A stretch of DNA of 64,000 bases from Rhizobium sp. CF080 (GCF_000282095.2 NZ_AKKC02000004.1:1674001-1738000), one strand, 5' to 3'. Shown: positions 43,484 to 53,960, counted from the first letter of the stretch. The notes: a model not told the origin generated them from the sequence alone. A program made the numbers and translations.

Positions 43484-44263
43484 ATGTCGTCAACACATTC
43501 AGGGAATGCGATCATCACCGGAGGCGCCCGCGGCATAGGTTTGGAGACGGTCCGGCTGCTTGCGCGGCAAGGCCTGCGCGTTGGCTGCCTCGATATCGAC
43601 GAGAAAGCCGCGGAGGAGGTAGCAGCGCAGCTAAGGCACGAAGGGCTCGACGTCGAACCGATTGCCGTCGATGTCACCGATCGCGAGCGCGTGCAGCAGG
43701 CCTTCGATGCCTTCCTGGCCGGACAGCCACTCTCCGCATTAGTCAACAATGCGGTGTTCGTTCGCTTCCAGCCGTTTTCGGAATTGACCGAGGACAGCCT
43801 CGACAAGACGTTCGACGTTGGGCTGAAAGGCGCGATCTGGTGCATCCAGGCTGCCCTGCCGGCCCTGAGGCAGGCGGCGGCCTCCTTCTCGGACGCAGCG
43901 ATCATCAATGTCTCGTCCGGCGCTGCCTTCCAAGGCTCCATCGGCTTTTCCGCCTATTCGAGCCTCAAGGCCGGTCTGACCGGTCTAACGCGGCAGCTTG
44001 CGGTCGAACTCGGCCGCGACGGCATCCGCAGCAATTCGGTTGCTCCCGGCCCGATCCCGACCGAGAGTGCGCTCGCCGATCCCGGCAAGCCGAGTGACTG
44101 GACGAGCGGCGCCCTCAAACGCACCCCGCTCGGCCGCATGGGAACATCGGCTGAAGTCGCCGAGGTCATCATGTTCCTGGCGACGAAGTCCAGCAGCTGG
44201 GTCAACGGCCAGGTCATCGCCGTCGATGGCGGCAAGTCGATCACCTCCCACGACCTGCGGTGA
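43484..44263 (+). CDS. Short-chain dehydrogenase/reductase
   Basis: This 259-residue enzyme has TGGARGIG at residues 13-20, Asp ending strand 2 (CLDIDE, favouring NAD), NNAVFV, a catalytic Ser in INVSSGAA and YSSLK as YxxxK. The ATG at 43484 is preceded by GGAAAGG; the upstream frame is noncoding. It lies between the MarR and flavin reductase genes, so it likely oxidises a catabolic alcohol. The N-termini and cofactor motifs differ from the SDR at 27988, so the two are separate enzymes. Confidence 0.88.
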   Translation: MSSTHSGNAIITGGARGIGLETVRLLARQGLRVGCLDIDEKAAEEVAAQLRHEGLDVEPIAVDVTDRERVQQAFDAFLAGQPLSALVNNAVFVRFQPFSELTEDSLDKTFDVGLKGAIWCIQAALPALRQAAASFSDAAIINVSSGAAFQGSIGFSAYSSLKAGLTGLTRQLAVELGRDGIRSNSVAPGPIPTESALADPGKPSDWTSGALKRTPLGRMGTSAEVAEVIMFLATKSSSWVNGQVIAVDGGKSITSHDLR

Positions 44264-44392
44264 CGACACGCCAAGCCCGCTTAACCGGCCGGGCACTTTG
44301 AGTTTGGCAACAGCGCAGGTTCAGGCCTTCACCATTGCAGCCCGCTCGGAGCGCATTATCGTCAATGCCGCAAACTCCTTAGGAACAAAGAC

Positions 44393-44899
44393 ATGACGAA
44401 TGGAAACCCCAAGATCCCGGTCGATCGGGACACATTTTGCCAAGCCCTGCGTACTGTCGCATCAAGCGTTGCGGTCATCACCACATGCCATGAAGGACAC
44501 CTGCACGGTATGACTGCCACCGCATTTTCCAGTGTTAGCGCCGATCCGCCGACGATCCTGATCGTCGTGAACCGGTCGACGCGCAGCTACCCACTGATTT
44601 CGGGCAGCCGCGCCTTCGTTGTGAACTTCTTGTCGCAGGAACAACGCCACGTAAGCGACCTCTTTGCGGGAAAAGCCACGAACCAGTTCGCATCGGTGGC
44701 CTACACCACGGGCCGCAACGACGCTCCGATCATCGATGGCGCTGCCGCGCATCTAGACTGCGAAACGCTTTCGGAGACGGCGTGCGAAACCCACACTGTT
44801 TTTCTTGCCCGGGTAGTTGCCGCTTCAGCTAGGCAGAGTGCTCCGCTTTTATACCACAACGGCAACTATCGACGGATCGATCACGAAGTGCAGCTTTGA
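44393..44899 (+). CDS. Flavin reductase domain protein (RutF/HpaC-like)
   Basis: This 168-residue protein has the flavin reductase-like barrel: FCQALRTVASSVAVITTCHE, GMTATAFSSVSADPPTILI and HNGNYRRI at the end. It should supply reduced FMN to LLM monooxygenases; with those at 22799 and 25518 there are three in the window against three LLM enzymes. It follows the SDR gene by about 130 bp and faces the MmgE/PrpD gene. Confidence 0.86.
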   Translation: MTNGNPKIPVDRDTFCQALRTVASSVAVITTCHEGHLHGMTATAFSSVSADPPTILIVVNRSTRSYPLISGSRAFVVNFLSQEQRHVSDLFAGKATNQFASVAYTTGRNDAPIIDGAAAHLDCETLSETACETHTVFLARVVAASARQSAPLLYHNGNYRRIDHEVQL

Positions 44900-44928
44900 G
44901 AAATAATTGTGTTGAGAATTAAGCAGCT

Positions 44929-46299
44929 TCAACCGGATACGAGGCTCGTCATCAGAGCCGACATATCGCCGGCCCGAGCCGTGCTTATCCCTTTCAGGAC
45001 ATCCTCCTGTCGGGGGGTGCTCAAAACCATCCGGGTCGCAGCGCGGAATTTGGCTTCCAGCTCGTCCGATGACAGTGGATTGCTTGCCTCCCCTTTTGGC
45101 GTGGTGACCTCGGACACGAAACGTCGGCCATCTGCAATAATCGAGACGCGCGCCAGGGTCTCGGCCGGAAACCTTGCGTCGAAATCCATGTTGAGCGACA
45201 GGTTCACCTTCTCCGACAGCTTCATCACGTTCTCCTGCCCCAGCGCATCGGGCATCAGCGGCAACAGGACATGCGGCCCGGAAAGGGCTGCGAGCGCCAT
45301 GCAGTACGGAACACTGTATTGGACGTCTATGATATTCGCGGGCCTTGTCCGGTTCGATATACGCAATGCTCCGCTCGTGGTCTCCACCTCCATTAGGTCA
45401 ATGGTGTCTGCATCGATCGCGTTCTGTTCGATCACCTGAAGCATCGCATCGAGTGGCGCATGAATATGACGGCAGCAGGCATAGAGCTTGAAATAGGCCT
45501 TGCAGATATGCGGGTCCGCGCCGAGACGAAGGTCCTCGGCAAACCGGTAGTGACGGGCACTGTCCAGAATGTTGCGTGGCCCTGTATGCCCCGCTTCAGC
45601 AAGGTTCAACGCGACCAGGCCTGTGACGACCGACCACGGTATGCCTTCCTTGACATCGCTGCCCTCGGGAGCCGGGACCCGCGGTGCTGGCGCACTCGCG
45701 AACAATTGGTTGGGTGCGCTTTCTCCGGCAATTGCCAAGGCATGCGCCAATATGTCGGAAGGAGTAAGGAGCAAGGCTGCTGCCGTCGCAACGATGGCAT
45801 AGGCGGACCAGGTTCCGGTATTGCCGTAAGATGTGCGTGCGGCCCCGATCGCAACGCCGACTTCATAACCGATGACGATCGCGTTGATGATCTCGTCGAG
45901 CGACGCCCCGGTTTCGCCGGCCACGGCAAAGGCCGCCGGTATGACGGCAGCACCCGGATGACCGCGGGCCAACCTGTGGCCGTCATCGAGGTCGAGGGCA
46001 GAAGCCGAGGCACTGTTTGCCCACGCGGCGCCGATGATCGTGCTGGAAGCACCGGAAAACCAGATGGGCACGCCGCCGGTCCCCATGGTTGCCAGAGCCG
46101 TGCTCCGGACGGCCCGCACACCCGGCTGGTTTACGCCGGCCGCCGCGGAACCCAGGAGATCGATGATGCATCTGAAGGCTGCGTCGCGGGCGCGGGCGCT
46201 GACCGGCGTCCGTCGCGCCGCCTCAATATAGGACACGACGCGACCCAGCATTCCGTTTTCATTCAAGCCTTCTGTCCCATCGGTGGATCGGTCGCTCAC
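44929..46299 (-). CDS. MmgE/PrpD family protein (first copy)
   Basis: This 456-residue protein belongs to the MmgE/PrpD family, which includes 2-methylcitrate dehydratase and other lyases of multi-carboxyl substrates: ASASALDLDDGHRLARGHPGAA at about 75-97 (family HPG motif), EVGVAIGAART and LYACCRHIHAPLDAML. It is the last gene of the opine-like operon and overlaps the preceding stop by 4 bp (ATGA). A dehydration or decarboxylation step for a substrate that is not methylcitrate is likely. A second copy is at 58161. Confidence 0.85.
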   Translation of the reverse strand: MSDRSTDGTEGLNENGMLGRVVSYIEAARRTPVSARARDAAFRCIIDLLGSAAAGVNQPGVRAVRSTALATMGTGGVPIWFSGASSTIIGAAWANSASASALDLDDGHRLARGHPGAAVIPAAFAVAGETGASLDEIINAIVIGYEVGVAIGAARTSYGNTGTWSAYAIVATAAALLLTPSDILAHALAIAGESAPNQLFASAPAPRVPAPEGSDVKEGIPWSVVTGLVALNLAEAGHTGPRNILDSARHYRFAEDLRLGADPHICKAYFKLYACCRHIHAPLDAMLQVIEQNAIDADTIDLMEVETTSGALRISNRTRPANIIDVQYSVPYCMALAALSGPHVLLPLMPDALGQENVMKLSEKVNLSLNMDFDARFPAETLARVSIIADGRRFVSEVTTPKGEASNPLSSDELEAKFRAATRMVLSTPRQEDVLKGISTARAGDMSALMTSLVSG

Positions 46300-47405
46300 G
46301 TCGCCACCGCCTTGTTCTTGATTTCGCTGGGTGGAGCGTTGACCGGATATCCTTCCCTGACAAGTCTCATCAACACGTCTCTATCCAACGGTCCAAGTTC
46401 GCGAAGAATGTCGTTGTCGGTCCCGAAATCCCTGCCGTAGCAGGCGCCCAGAAGTTCGATGCCGCTCTCGTGCAATATCGCCTTCACCCCGCACATCCGT
46501 GCAAGCTGCAGGGTAGGCACAAGTCCGAAGGGCACGTCTTCGAGAACGTAGCGGGTGTTGATATCCTTGGGACCCGCCAGATCTTTTCCGTTCTCGGCAA
46601 GGTTCGCGTAAATCTCCGCCACGGAATTTCCGGATATGCCGTACGACAGGGCCGCATGGTCGAAAATGGTGCGGACCGTCTTGCCGAAGGCGCAGGCGAT
46701 CGCCAGCCTTTCCCGATCCAGGCGCTCCAAGAGCCTCGCCACCGCCGCCGTGATATTCGAATTCTGCCCCCACGTTTCCCCACGCTCCATGCGTGTCAGG
46801 TTGCACAAAGCAATTGCCATATGGCTTTGCGGGTTGAGATTGCTGAGCGCAATCGTCAGCAGGTCGTCCTTGATCAGGAACCGGTCGCCGAAAAGCGCGA
46901 CACAGGTCTCTTGGACACTTTGCGCGAGCCGTGCAGGCAGCACCGCCATATCAACTTTCGACCGGATCGCGCCGATCCTGACATTCAGCGGCAACGACGC
47001 CTTGGCCGTCAGGATCGTGGTATTCCACACCGCGATCGGAATCTGGAGGCCACGTTCACTCAGTTTCCTGGCCAGATAAAGGGCCGCGAACGAAAGGTGG
47101 GCGCTTATGATGACGGTATGGCGCGCGTCCAGATGCGCTATCAGGCTGTCCAGGACCATTCTGTAGCCATAGGCCGGCAAAGCCACGACGATGATGTCGC
47201 AGGTCGCAAGCTCCTCCGCGCTGCTGCATGTCGGCGGGTGAAAATCCCCCTCAATCGCCCCCGCCACAGTCAGAGCCCTGCCCTCGGCAAGCCCTACGGT
47301 GCTTTTTCCCGAAGGAGACCAGAGCCGCGCATCATGGCCGTTGTTCAACAGAAACGCCGCATACCCCATGGCGATCGCGCCGGCTCCGGCGATGCCCACC
47401 CGCAT
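46296..47405 (-). CDS. Octopine/nopaline dehydrogenase family protein
   Basis: This 369-residue protein has an N-terminal nucleotide motif (GIAGAGAIAMGYA) and the C-terminal octopine/nopaline dehydrogenase domain, shown by LSNLNPQSHMAIALCN (the catalytic His region) and RYVLEDVPFGLVPTLQLA. Opine dehydrogenases join an amino acid and a 2-keto acid with NAD(P)H, or act in reverse. I use the ATG at 47405; ATGs at 47408 and 47411 are very near. It lies 84 bp after the ATPase gene in the same transcript as opine-oxidase-like genes, which is unusual. Confidence 0.85.
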   Translation of the reverse strand: MRVGIAGAGAIAMGYAAFLLNNGHDARLWSPSGKSTVGLAEGRALTVAGAIEGDFHPPTCSSAEELATCDIIVVALPAYGYRMVLDSLIAHLDARHTVIISAHLSFAALYLARKLSERGLQIPIAVWNTTILTAKASLPLNVRIGAIRSKVDMAVLPARLAQSVQETCVALFGDRFLIKDDLLTIALSNLNPQSHMAIALCNLTRMERGETWGQNSNITAAVARLLERLDRERLAIACAFGKTVRTIFDHAALSYGISGNSVAEIYANLAENGKDLAGPKDINTRYVLEDVPFGLVPTLQLARMCGVKAILHESGIELLGACYGRDFGTDNDILRELGPLDRDVLMRLVREGYPVNAPPSEIKNKAVAT

Positions 47406-47488
47406 CATCATTCTACCTTTCCGATTTGTGTTAAAGCCGCATTGCCTTGCGGAAAATCCAGCAAGGCAAAGCAGCGGCGCCGAGTGGA

Positions 47489-49360
47489 TCAATCCACCCG
47501 GAAGAGATGACCGGGGGAGGCCTCGTGATACTGACGCGCCGGCGGATTGAAGCCGACCGGACGGATCGGGCTCTTCAACTCGTCGACCACCATGTTGCGC
47601 TTGATGCTCCGCCGCGCCGGATCCGGAACCGGCACGGCCGCCATCAGCTTCCTCGTATATTCGTGCTGCGGGTTCTCGAACACCGCGGCCCGCGAGCCGA
47701 TCTCGACGATCTCACCGAGATACATCACTGCCACCCGGTGGCTCACCCGCTCCACCACCGCCATGTCGTGAGAAATGAACAGGAAGGCGACGTTGAGGCT
47801 CTGCTGAAGGTCGAGCAAAAGGTTGCAGACCTGCGCCTTGATCGACACGTCGAGCGCCGACACCGCCTCGTCGGCCACGATCACCTTCGGATCGAGCATC
47901 AGGGCACGGGCAATCGCGATACGCTGCCGCTGGCCGCCGGAGAATTCGTGCGGAAAGCGCGTCATCATGTCGGCGGAAAGCCCGACCTTTGCGAGCAGCA
48001 TCGCCGTCTTGTCGCGCGCCTGCGCCTTCGTGCCGATCGAATGCTGGATGAAAGGTTCCATGATGGCCGCGCCGATGCTCAAGCGGGGATTGAGCGAGGC
48101 ATAGGGATCCTGGAAGATCATCTGGATCGAACGACGCATCTTCCGAAGCGCCGACTGATTCAGTCCCATGACATCATGCCCATCGACCGTGACGCTGCCG
48201 CTGGTCGGCGTGATCAGCCGCGTCACCGAACGGCCGGTGGTCGACTTGCCACAGCCCGATTCCCCAACGATCGACAGTGTCTCGCCTTCGAACAACGCGA
48301 ACGAGACATTCTCGACGGCATGCACGGCGCCAGTCTTGCGACCGAACAGGCCGGACCGGATGTCGAAACGGGTGGTCAGATCCTTCACCTCAAGGACCGG
48401 TCGCTTCGTGCGCGCGACAGTGTCGGAAACCTCGGCCAGCGGGACCTGCTCTCCGGTCGTCATATCGACGGTTGGAAATCGGAGCGGAAGATCACGACCG
48501 CCCATCGAGCCCAATCTCGGCACGGCCGATAACAGGGCCCGCGTATAGGGATGCTTTCCGCGGTGGAAAATGTCACCCGTTTCGCCTGTCTCTACCGCAT
48601 CACCGCGATACATGACGATCGTGCGGTCTGCCACCTCGGCGACGACACCCATGTCATGCGTAATGAACAGGACCGACATCCCCTCCTCATCCTGAAGGGT
48701 CTTGATGAGATCGAGGATCTGGCCCTGGATCGTCACGTCGAGCGCGGTGGTCGGTTCATCGGCGATCAACAGCTTCGGTCGCGATGCAAGCGCCATGGCG
48801 ATCATCACACGCTGGCGCATGCCACCGGAAAACTGGTGCGGATATTCGTCGAACCGGTTCCGCGCATTGGGTATCCTAACCTTTTCGAGGAGACGGATGG
48901 CTTCTGCCTTGGCGGCGGATTCGCTGATGTCGGTGTGAACGGTCAACGCCTCGGCGATCTGTTTGCCGATCTGGAAGATCGGATTGAGCGAGGTCATCGG
49001 TTCCTGGAAGATCATCGCAATATCGTTGCCGCGCACGCGACGCATGTCCTCCTCCGGCAGCGCAAGAAGATCGCGGCCGCGGAGCACCACCTGGCCTTCG
49101 ATCCTGCTGGACGCTGGTGGCAAAAGCCGCATGATCGATAGGGACGTGACGCTCTTGCCGGAACCCGACTCGCCGACAATGGCGACGGTTTCCCGCGGAG
49201 CGACATCGAATGAGATGTCGCGGATCACGGTCTTCCAGCCGCCATTGACCCGGAACGAGGTCGTCAGGTTGCGAACCGCAAGCACCGGCGCAGCAGAACG
49301 GGAAACGGGCGCTTTTTCTGTTGCGAGATACAATGCCGGTTTGTCTCCGATCAGGTTCAT
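47489..49360 (-). CDS. Fused dipeptide-type ABC ATPase (DppD-DppF)
   Basis: This 623-residue protein has two ABC domains with Walker A GESGSGKS and GESGCGKST, signatures FSGGMRQR and FSGGQRQR, and Walker B segments LLIADEPTT and [11 protein letters not shown]-terminal oligopeptide-type extension ends each domain. It starts at 49360 with an ATGA overlap of the permease stop. It serves the permeases at 49357-51173 and, very likely, the receptor at 56123. Confidence 0.92.
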   Translation of the reverse strand: MNLIGDKPALYLATEKAPVSRSAAPVLAVRNLTTSFRVNGGWKTVIRDISFDVAPRETVAIVGESGSGKSVTSLSIMRLLPPASSRIEGQVVLRGRDLLALPEEDMRRVRGNDIAMIFQEPMTSLNPIFQIGKQIAEALTVHTDISESAAKAEAIRLLEKVRIPNARNRFDEYPHQFSGGMRQRVMIAMALASRPKLLIADEPTTALDVTIQGQILDLIKTLQDEEGMSVLFITHDMGVVAEVADRTIVMYRGDAVETGETGDIFHRGKHPYTRALLSAVPRLGSMGGRDLPLRFPTVDMTTGEQVPLAEVSDTVARTKRPVLEVKDLTTRFDIRSGLFGRKTGAVHAVENVSFALFEGETLSIVGESGCGKSTTGRSVTRLITPTSGSVTVDGHDVMGLNQSALRKMRRSIQMIFQDPYASLNPRLSIGAAIMEPFIQHSIGTKAQARDKTAMLLAKVGLSADMMTRFPHEFSGGQRQRIAIARALMLDPKVIVADEAVSALDVSIKAQVCNLLLDLQQSLNVAFLFISHDMAVVERVSHRVAVMYLGEIVEIGSRAAVFENPQHEYTRKLMAAVPVPDPARRSIKRNMVVDELKSPIRPVGFNPPARQYHEASPGHLFRVD

Positions 49361-50235
49361 GCCTGGTTCCTCGTCTTGGGGTCGATCGCATCGCGCAGCG
49401 CATCACCGAGAATGTTCAGCGCCAGGACGGTGAGCAGGATTGCAAGAGACGGGAAGACGACCAGCCACCAGGCGCTGAGGATATTGTCGAAACCCTCGCG
49501 GATCATGCCGCCCCATGTTGCAGTCGGGGGCAGAACGCCGAGACCGATGAAAGCGAGCGAGGCCTCGGTGCGGATCGCCGAAGCCATCCACAAGGACGCG
49601 ACGACAACGATGTCGGAAAGGATGTTGGGCAGGATATGCAGTCGCATGATCCTGAGAGGCGTAAAGCCCAGGGACCTGCCGGCCTCGACGAAATCACGGC
49701 GCTTCATGGCGATCGTCGGCGCTCGTGCAACGCGCGCGAAAGGCGCAGTCTCCGTGATGGCGATCGCGATGATGAGGTTTTCGAAACTCGCGCCCAACAT
49801 GGCGGCGATCATCAGCCCGAGTAGAAGGGTCGGAAACGAAAGCATGACATCGACGATCCCCATTACCACCTGATCGAAGACGCCGCCGATGTAGCCGGCC
49901 AGGATTCCGAGGGCCGATCCAACGACCATGGCAATCAGCACCGCCAGGAACCCTATGGAAAGCGAAATCCTCGCACCATAAAGCAGGCGTGAAAGGACAT
50001 CGCGGCCATAACTGTCAGTTCCGAACCAGAAGTCGGCCGCAGGCGGGGTCAGACGATGGAGAATGTTCTGCTTGATCGGATCGTAAGGCGCGATCATCGG
50101 AGCGAAGATCGCCAGTAGAACGATCAGGGCCAATAGCCCGATGCCGATCCAGGAGAAACGGTTTCGGCGCAGCGCCGCGAGCACCGGGTTCGATTGCCGT
50201 TCAGGCATGCTTGAAGAAATAGCGAAAACGGTCAT
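49357..50235 (-). CDS. Oligopeptide-type ABC permease, DppC-like
   Basis: This 292-residue permease has the DppC layout: an N-terminal anchor, a periplasmic loop with [17 protein letters not shown] and an EAA loop ([14 protein letters not shown]...LPNIL). It is coupled by ATGA overlaps to the DppB-like gene upstream and to the ATPase gene downstream. It is paralogous to the permease at 16369 but clearly different, so the two importers are independent. Confidence 0.9.
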   Translation of the reverse strand: MTVFAISSSMPERQSNPVLAALRRNRFSWIGIGLLALIVLLAIFAPMIAPYDPIKQNILHRLTPPAADFWFGTDSYGRDVLSRLLYGARISLSIGFLAVLIAMVVGSALGILAGYIGGVFDQVVMGIVDVMLSFPTLLLGLMIAAMLGASFENLIIAIAITETAPFARVARAPTIAMKRRDFVEAGRSLGFTPLRIMRLHILPNILSDIVVVASLWMASAIRTEASLAFIGLGVLPPTATWGGMIREGFDNILSAWWLVVFPSLAILLTVLALNILGDALRDAIDPKTRNQA

Positions 50236-51173
50236 GATGCGTAGCTCACTCTGGGGTCTACGAGGGCGTAGATGATATCGGTTGCGGTATTCACGAGGAT
50301 CACGAATGTCGCAAACACCACCATCAGGCCCTGCAGCAGGGTATAGTCGCGGGATTGCAGGGCGCCGAGAATGAGCTTACCGAGACCGGGCCGGGTGAAC
50401 ACGATTTCGGTCAGCACCGAATTGCCTATCAGCGTGCCGAAATACAGACCCACGACCGTCACGATCGGGATCAGTGCGTTGCCCAGCGCATGGCGCAGGA
50501 TCAGTTTCGTCGGCCGCACGCCCTTGGCCCGGGCGGTGCGGATATAGTCTTCGCCCATCACGTCCAGCATCGAGGATCGGGTGACGCGCGCGATGTAGGC
50601 GGTCATGATCAGCCCTAGATTGAGCGCCGGAAGCGCAAGGTTCCGGAGATGGCTGATCGGGTCCGTGGAGGCGCGGCTCATCACCGGCAGCCATTGCAGC
50701 CAGACCGCAAAGGCGAGAAGCATCAGGATGCCGGACACGAAACCCGGAAACGACAGGCCGATCAGCGACAGGACGCGGCTGACATAATCCGGCCAGCGAT
50801 TGCGCCGGACCGCCGCGACAACGCCAAGCGGAATGCCGAGGCAGGTTCCGATGAGCATGGCGGCGGCGGCGAGTTCCAGCGTGTATGGAAGCACCAGCGC
50901 CACCTCTTCCAGAACCGTCCGGCCGCTGGTCATAGAGCGGCCGAAATCGCCGCTGAGCATGTCGGTCAGAAATCGCACGTATTGGACGGCGATGGGCTGG
51001 TCGAGACCCAGCTGGGCCCGCAGGGTCTGCAGCGTTGCTGCACTCGCCCGATCTCCCAGCATGGCGACCGCAGCATCGCCTGGGACGAGCCGAACCAGGA
51101 CGAAGACCATAGTCAGCATCGCAAGTACGGTGGGGATCGCCAGGAGCAGTCTCCGGATCACATAACCGATCAT
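50232..51173 (-). CDS. Oligopeptide-type ABC permease, DppB-like
   Basis: This 313-residue permease has the DppB layout: MIGYVIRRLLLAIPTVL as the first span, LVRLVPGDAAVAM after it, and an EAA loop (DYIRTARAKGVRPTK...ALGNALIP). ATGA overlaps tie it to the flavoprotein gene before and the DppC-like gene after. Its operon position says that it imports the substrate of the opine-oxidase-like complex. Confidence 0.9.
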   Translation of the reverse strand: MIGYVIRRLLLAIPTVLAMLTMVFVLVRLVPGDAAVAMLGDRASAATLQTLRAQLGLDQPIAVQYVRFLTDMLSGDFGRSMTSGRTVLEEVALVLPYTLELAAAAMLIGTCLGIPLGVVAAVRRNRWPDYVSRVLSLIGLSFPGFVSGILMLLAFAVWLQWLPVMSRASTDPISHLRNLALPALNLGLIMTAYIARVTRSSMLDVMGEDYIRTARAKGVRPTKLILRHALGNALIPIVTVVGLYFGTLIGNSVLTEIVFTRPGLGKLILGALQSRDYTLLQGLMVVFATFVILVNTATDIIYALVDPRVSYAS

Positions 51174-52291
51174 GCAGCAGCCCTTTCCTTGGAGAGGCGC
51201 TCAACATCGAACGCACCGAGATCATGACGGGTTTGGCCCTTGCAAGCCAGATCGGCCACCACGCGGCCGACCGAGGGAACGAGCTGGAAGCCGTGGCCTG
51301 AGAACCCGAAAGCATGGATGAGGCCCGGCGCCCCGCGGGAAAAACCGATGACGGGAAGATGATCGCGGGTCATGGCTTCCATGCCGGCCCAGGTCCGCAC
51401 AATCCGCAGGCCCTTCGTCTTCGGAAACAGACGGACAGCAGCCCCGACCGATGCGGCAAGTGCCACGAAATCCACACTCGCGGACTGCCGGTCGGCCGCA
51501 AGCCTGCCCTGCGATCCGCCGCCGATCACCATGGTTCCTTGGGCGGTCTGCTTGAATGACAATTTCTTTCCAAGCGAACTGACGACGGGCTTGACCCGGG
51601 TCTGGGTACGCTCCGTCACAACCATCATGGAGGTGCGAATGGACTGCTGGACCGGTTCGCCCGCCAGCGCGGCGACCTGATCGGCCCAGGCCCCGCCGGC
51701 GTTGACGATTATGCTGGCCTCAAAGACGCCTCGCGACGTCTGGGCCTGCCACCGATCGTTGCGCCGCTGCAGCCCGGTGACCAGGCACTCCTCGTGGATC
51801 TCAACGCCGGCGCGCAGGGCGGCATCGCGAAACGCGCAGATCGTCCGGTGTGGGTCGGCGGAACCGTCGCCCGACACCCAGGCGCCGCCAAGACAGTGCG
51901 GGGAGAGGTCGGGCACCAGCTCTTGCATCTCTTCCAGGCCGATCATGGTCTCATGCATGAAACCCTTCGACTGGAGCGCCCTCACCCTTGCCTTGATCTT
52001 GCTCAACGCCGCCTCGTCCTCGGCGACCTGCAACTGCCCGCAGGCGGTAAACCCGCAATCGTCGCTGACAAGCTCGGCCATCTCGTGCCACATCCCCGCC
52101 GCCTCGAGGCTGAGCGGCAGTTCGGCGGGGTCCCGTCCCAGCGTGCGCACCCCGGCCGCCGTCGCACCGGAGGCGTGCCGACCGAGAAAATGCCGTTCGA
52201 CCAGGATGACCGACGCGCCGCGCCTTGCGGACTGGAGAGCTGCCGAGAGCCCGTGCAAACCGCCGCCGATGACCAGGATATCCGCGTTCAT
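51170..52291 (-). CDS. DAO-type FAD oxidoreductase, opine/glycine-oxidase-like (second)
   Basis: This 373-residue DAO-family flavoprotein has IGGGLHGLSAALQSARRG at residues 6-23 for FAD binding, GGAWADQVAALAG in the middle and AGMEAMTRDHLPVIGFS near the end. Family members oxidise secondary amines of amino acids (sarcosine, opines, hydroxyproline). Its ATG at 52291 overlaps the upstream stop by one base (TAATG). It may be a second catalytic subunit, or a distinct enzyme acting after the complex. The substrate is probably an N-substituted amino acid. Confidence 0.85.
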   Translation of the reverse strand: MNADILVIGGGLHGLSAALQSARRGASVILVERHFLGRHASGATAAGVRTLGRDPAELPLSLEAAGMWHEMAELVSDDCGFTACGQLQVAEDEAALSKIKARVRALQSKGFMHETMIGLEEMQELVPDLSPHCLGGAWVSGDGSADPHRTICAFRDAALRAGVEIHEECLVTGLQRRNDRWQAQTSRGVFEASIIVNAGGAWADQVAALAGEPVQQSIRTSMMVVTERTQTRVKPVVSSLGKKLSFKQTAQGTMVIGGGSQGRLAADRQSASVDFVALAASVGAAVRLFPKTKGLRIVRTWAGMEAMTRDHLPVIGFSRGAPGLIHAFGFSGHGFQLVPSVGRVVADLACKGQTRHDLGAFDVERLSKERAAA

Positions 52292-53664
52292 TATGCCTCC
52301 TCCAGATCGCCGAGAGCCGCAATTTCCCCAAGCGTCACGGGCTTCAGCGGCGGGCGGATGTTGAAGAAGCTGACATCGGCGAGCGGCAGGCCATGCACCT
52401 CGGCAACGAGCGCCTGCACCGTGTAACCGCATTGCCGTCCCTGGCATGGACCCATGCCGCAGCGCGTCGCGGCCTTCACGGCATTGGGATCGGGCGCGCT
52501 GACCTTCGCGACCGCACGGATCTGCCCAGCAGTGACCTCTTCGCACCGACAGACGACGACCTCGTCCGCGAGATGCTCCGCGGGCGGCGGATAAAGCGCA
52601 TCGAGAAACGGCCGTAGCGCACGGGCACGGGAAAGCCGTTCGTCCAGCCCCGCCTCGCGCCGCAGGCTGTCGGCGTCCGGAGACCCCCCCAGATATCTAG
52701 CTATTCCAAGCGCCGCGATCTCGCCCGACAGCGTCGCGGCAAGCCAGCCGCCGATCCCGCCGGCATCGCCGGCCACAAACAGCCCCGGCCGGCTGGTTTC
52801 GCCCCACTGGTCCAATCGCGCCGAGAAATAGTTCTGGTCGGAGTTCCAGTCGTGAACACAGCCGAGCGCCATCGTCTCGTGAATGCGCGGCACCACGCCT
52901 TCATGCACAAGCAATACATCCGCCCTGACCTTGCGCTGCTCGTTGCCGGCCCGCCACTGGAGATGCTGGAGACGTCCCTCACCTTCGGCATGCAGATCGC
53001 TGAAGCCGCGGACCATCCGGCCGCTGCGCTTGAGGTCCCAAAGCCAGCGAACCCCTTTGAGCAAGCCCGGAATATCGCGCCATGCGCCAGGAAGGCTGCT
53101 CAAGGCTGCCAGTCCGGGCCGCTTGGACGTGTCGAGGAAGCCGGCGATCCGGCCTTCAAGGCCAAGGACCTGGGTCGCGTAGAGCAGCGGAAGCGGTCCG
53201 GCACCGGCAATCCACACCTCGCCTTCCGGCAACATGCCGCCGGACTTGAGGAGGATTTGCGCTGCCCCGACCGTCATGACGCCCGGAAGTGTCCAGCCCG
53301 GAAACGGCACCGGCCTTTCCTGGGCACCGTTCGCAAGGAGCACCGCGCGCGCCTTGATGCGACGGGCCTTTCCCTCCGAAGTCAGGAACAGGTTCCATCC
53401 CTCTTCGATCTGCCAGACCTGTGTCGCCGGCAGATACTCGGCGCCACTGTCTCGGAAAGCTTCGACGAGCGTGGCGCCTTTCTGGTAATCGGCTCCCAGC
53501 GCCGCCGAAACCGGTCCGGCATTGCGCTCCACTCCGCGCCAGATCTGGCCTCCGGGCGCGGCCTGCTCGTCGACCGCCGCAACGGCAATACCCGCCTTGC
53601 GCAACTGGATTGCAGCCGACATTCCGGCCGGCCCGGCGCCGATTACCACGACATCGTAGGTCAT
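52291..53664 (-). CDS. FAD/[2Fe-2S] oxidoreductase, OoxA/HcnB-like subunit
   Basis: This 457-residue protein has an N-terminal FAD motif (IGAGPAGMSAAIQLRKAG), a second dinucleotide fold (IAGAGPLPLLYATQ) and a C-terminal BFD-like [2Fe-2S] region with VVCRCEEVTAGQI and CGMGPCQGRQCG. That is the architecture of octopine/nopaline oxidase subunit A, HcnB and hydroxyproline dehydrogenase subunits. It would pass electrons between the catalytic DAO subunit and an acceptor. Its ATG overlaps the 2Fe-2S subunit stop (ATGA). Confidence 0.88.
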   Translation of the reverse strand: MTYDVVVIGAGPAGMSAAIQLRKAGIAVAAVDEQAAPGGQIWRGVERNAGPVSAALGADYQKGATLVEAFRDSGAEYLPATQVWQIEEGWNLFLTSEGKARRIKARAVLLANGAQERPVPFPGWTLPGVMTVGAAQILLKSGGMLPEGEVWIAGAGPLPLLYATQVLGLEGRIAGFLDTSKRPGLAALSSLPGAWRDIPGLLKGVRWLWDLKRSGRMVRGFSDLHAEGEGRLQHLQWRAGNEQRKVRADVLLVHEGVVPRIHETMALGCVHDWNSDQNYFSARLDQWGETSRPGLFVAGDAGGIGGWLAATLSGEIAALGIARYLGGSPDADSLRREAGLDERLSRARALRPFLDALYPPPAEHLADEVVVCRCEEVTAGQIRAVAKVSAPDPNAVKAATRCGMGPCQGRQCGYTVQALVAEVHGLPLADVSFFNIRPPLKPVTLGEIAALGDLEEA

Positions 53665-53960
53665 TTGGAAATCTCCCGTGGGCCATGCTGGCTCTCGATC
53701 CGCATTCCCGGCGCCACGGGCACCAGACACCCCTGCGTCGAGGCCACTCCGTCGACGATCACCAGACATTCGAAACAGACACCCATCTGGCAATAGGGCA
53801 GACGCGGCTCGCCGCTGACGGTCGACCGCCGTTCGGCTCCCGGCGCGCGCAAAAGCACGCTGGCGACCGTTTCACCATTCCAGGCGGCGGTCTCCGCTCC
53901 ATTGACGAACACGGTCATGTCCGACGCCTTGCCCGGTTTGTCATGCACACTTTTGAACAT
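53661..53960 (-). CDS. Small [2Fe-2S] subunit, HcnA/opine-oxidase gamma-like
   Basis: This 99-residue protein has a single [2Fe-2S] cluster fold with cysteines in YCQMGVCFECLVIVDG and a fourth at STQGCLVPV. It is the same kind of subunit as HcnA and the small subunit of several opine or hydroxyproline oxidases. The start at 53960 overlaps the preceding gene by 20 bp and has GGAAGA before it; an ATG at 53918 is an alternative that would remove 14 residues. It bridges the two flavoprotein subunits. Confidence 0.85.
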   Translation of the reverse strand: MFKSVHDKPGKASDMTVFVNGAETAAWNGETVASVLLRAPGAERRSTVSGEPRLPYCQMGVCFECLVIVDGVASTQGCLVPVAPGMRIESQHGPREISK

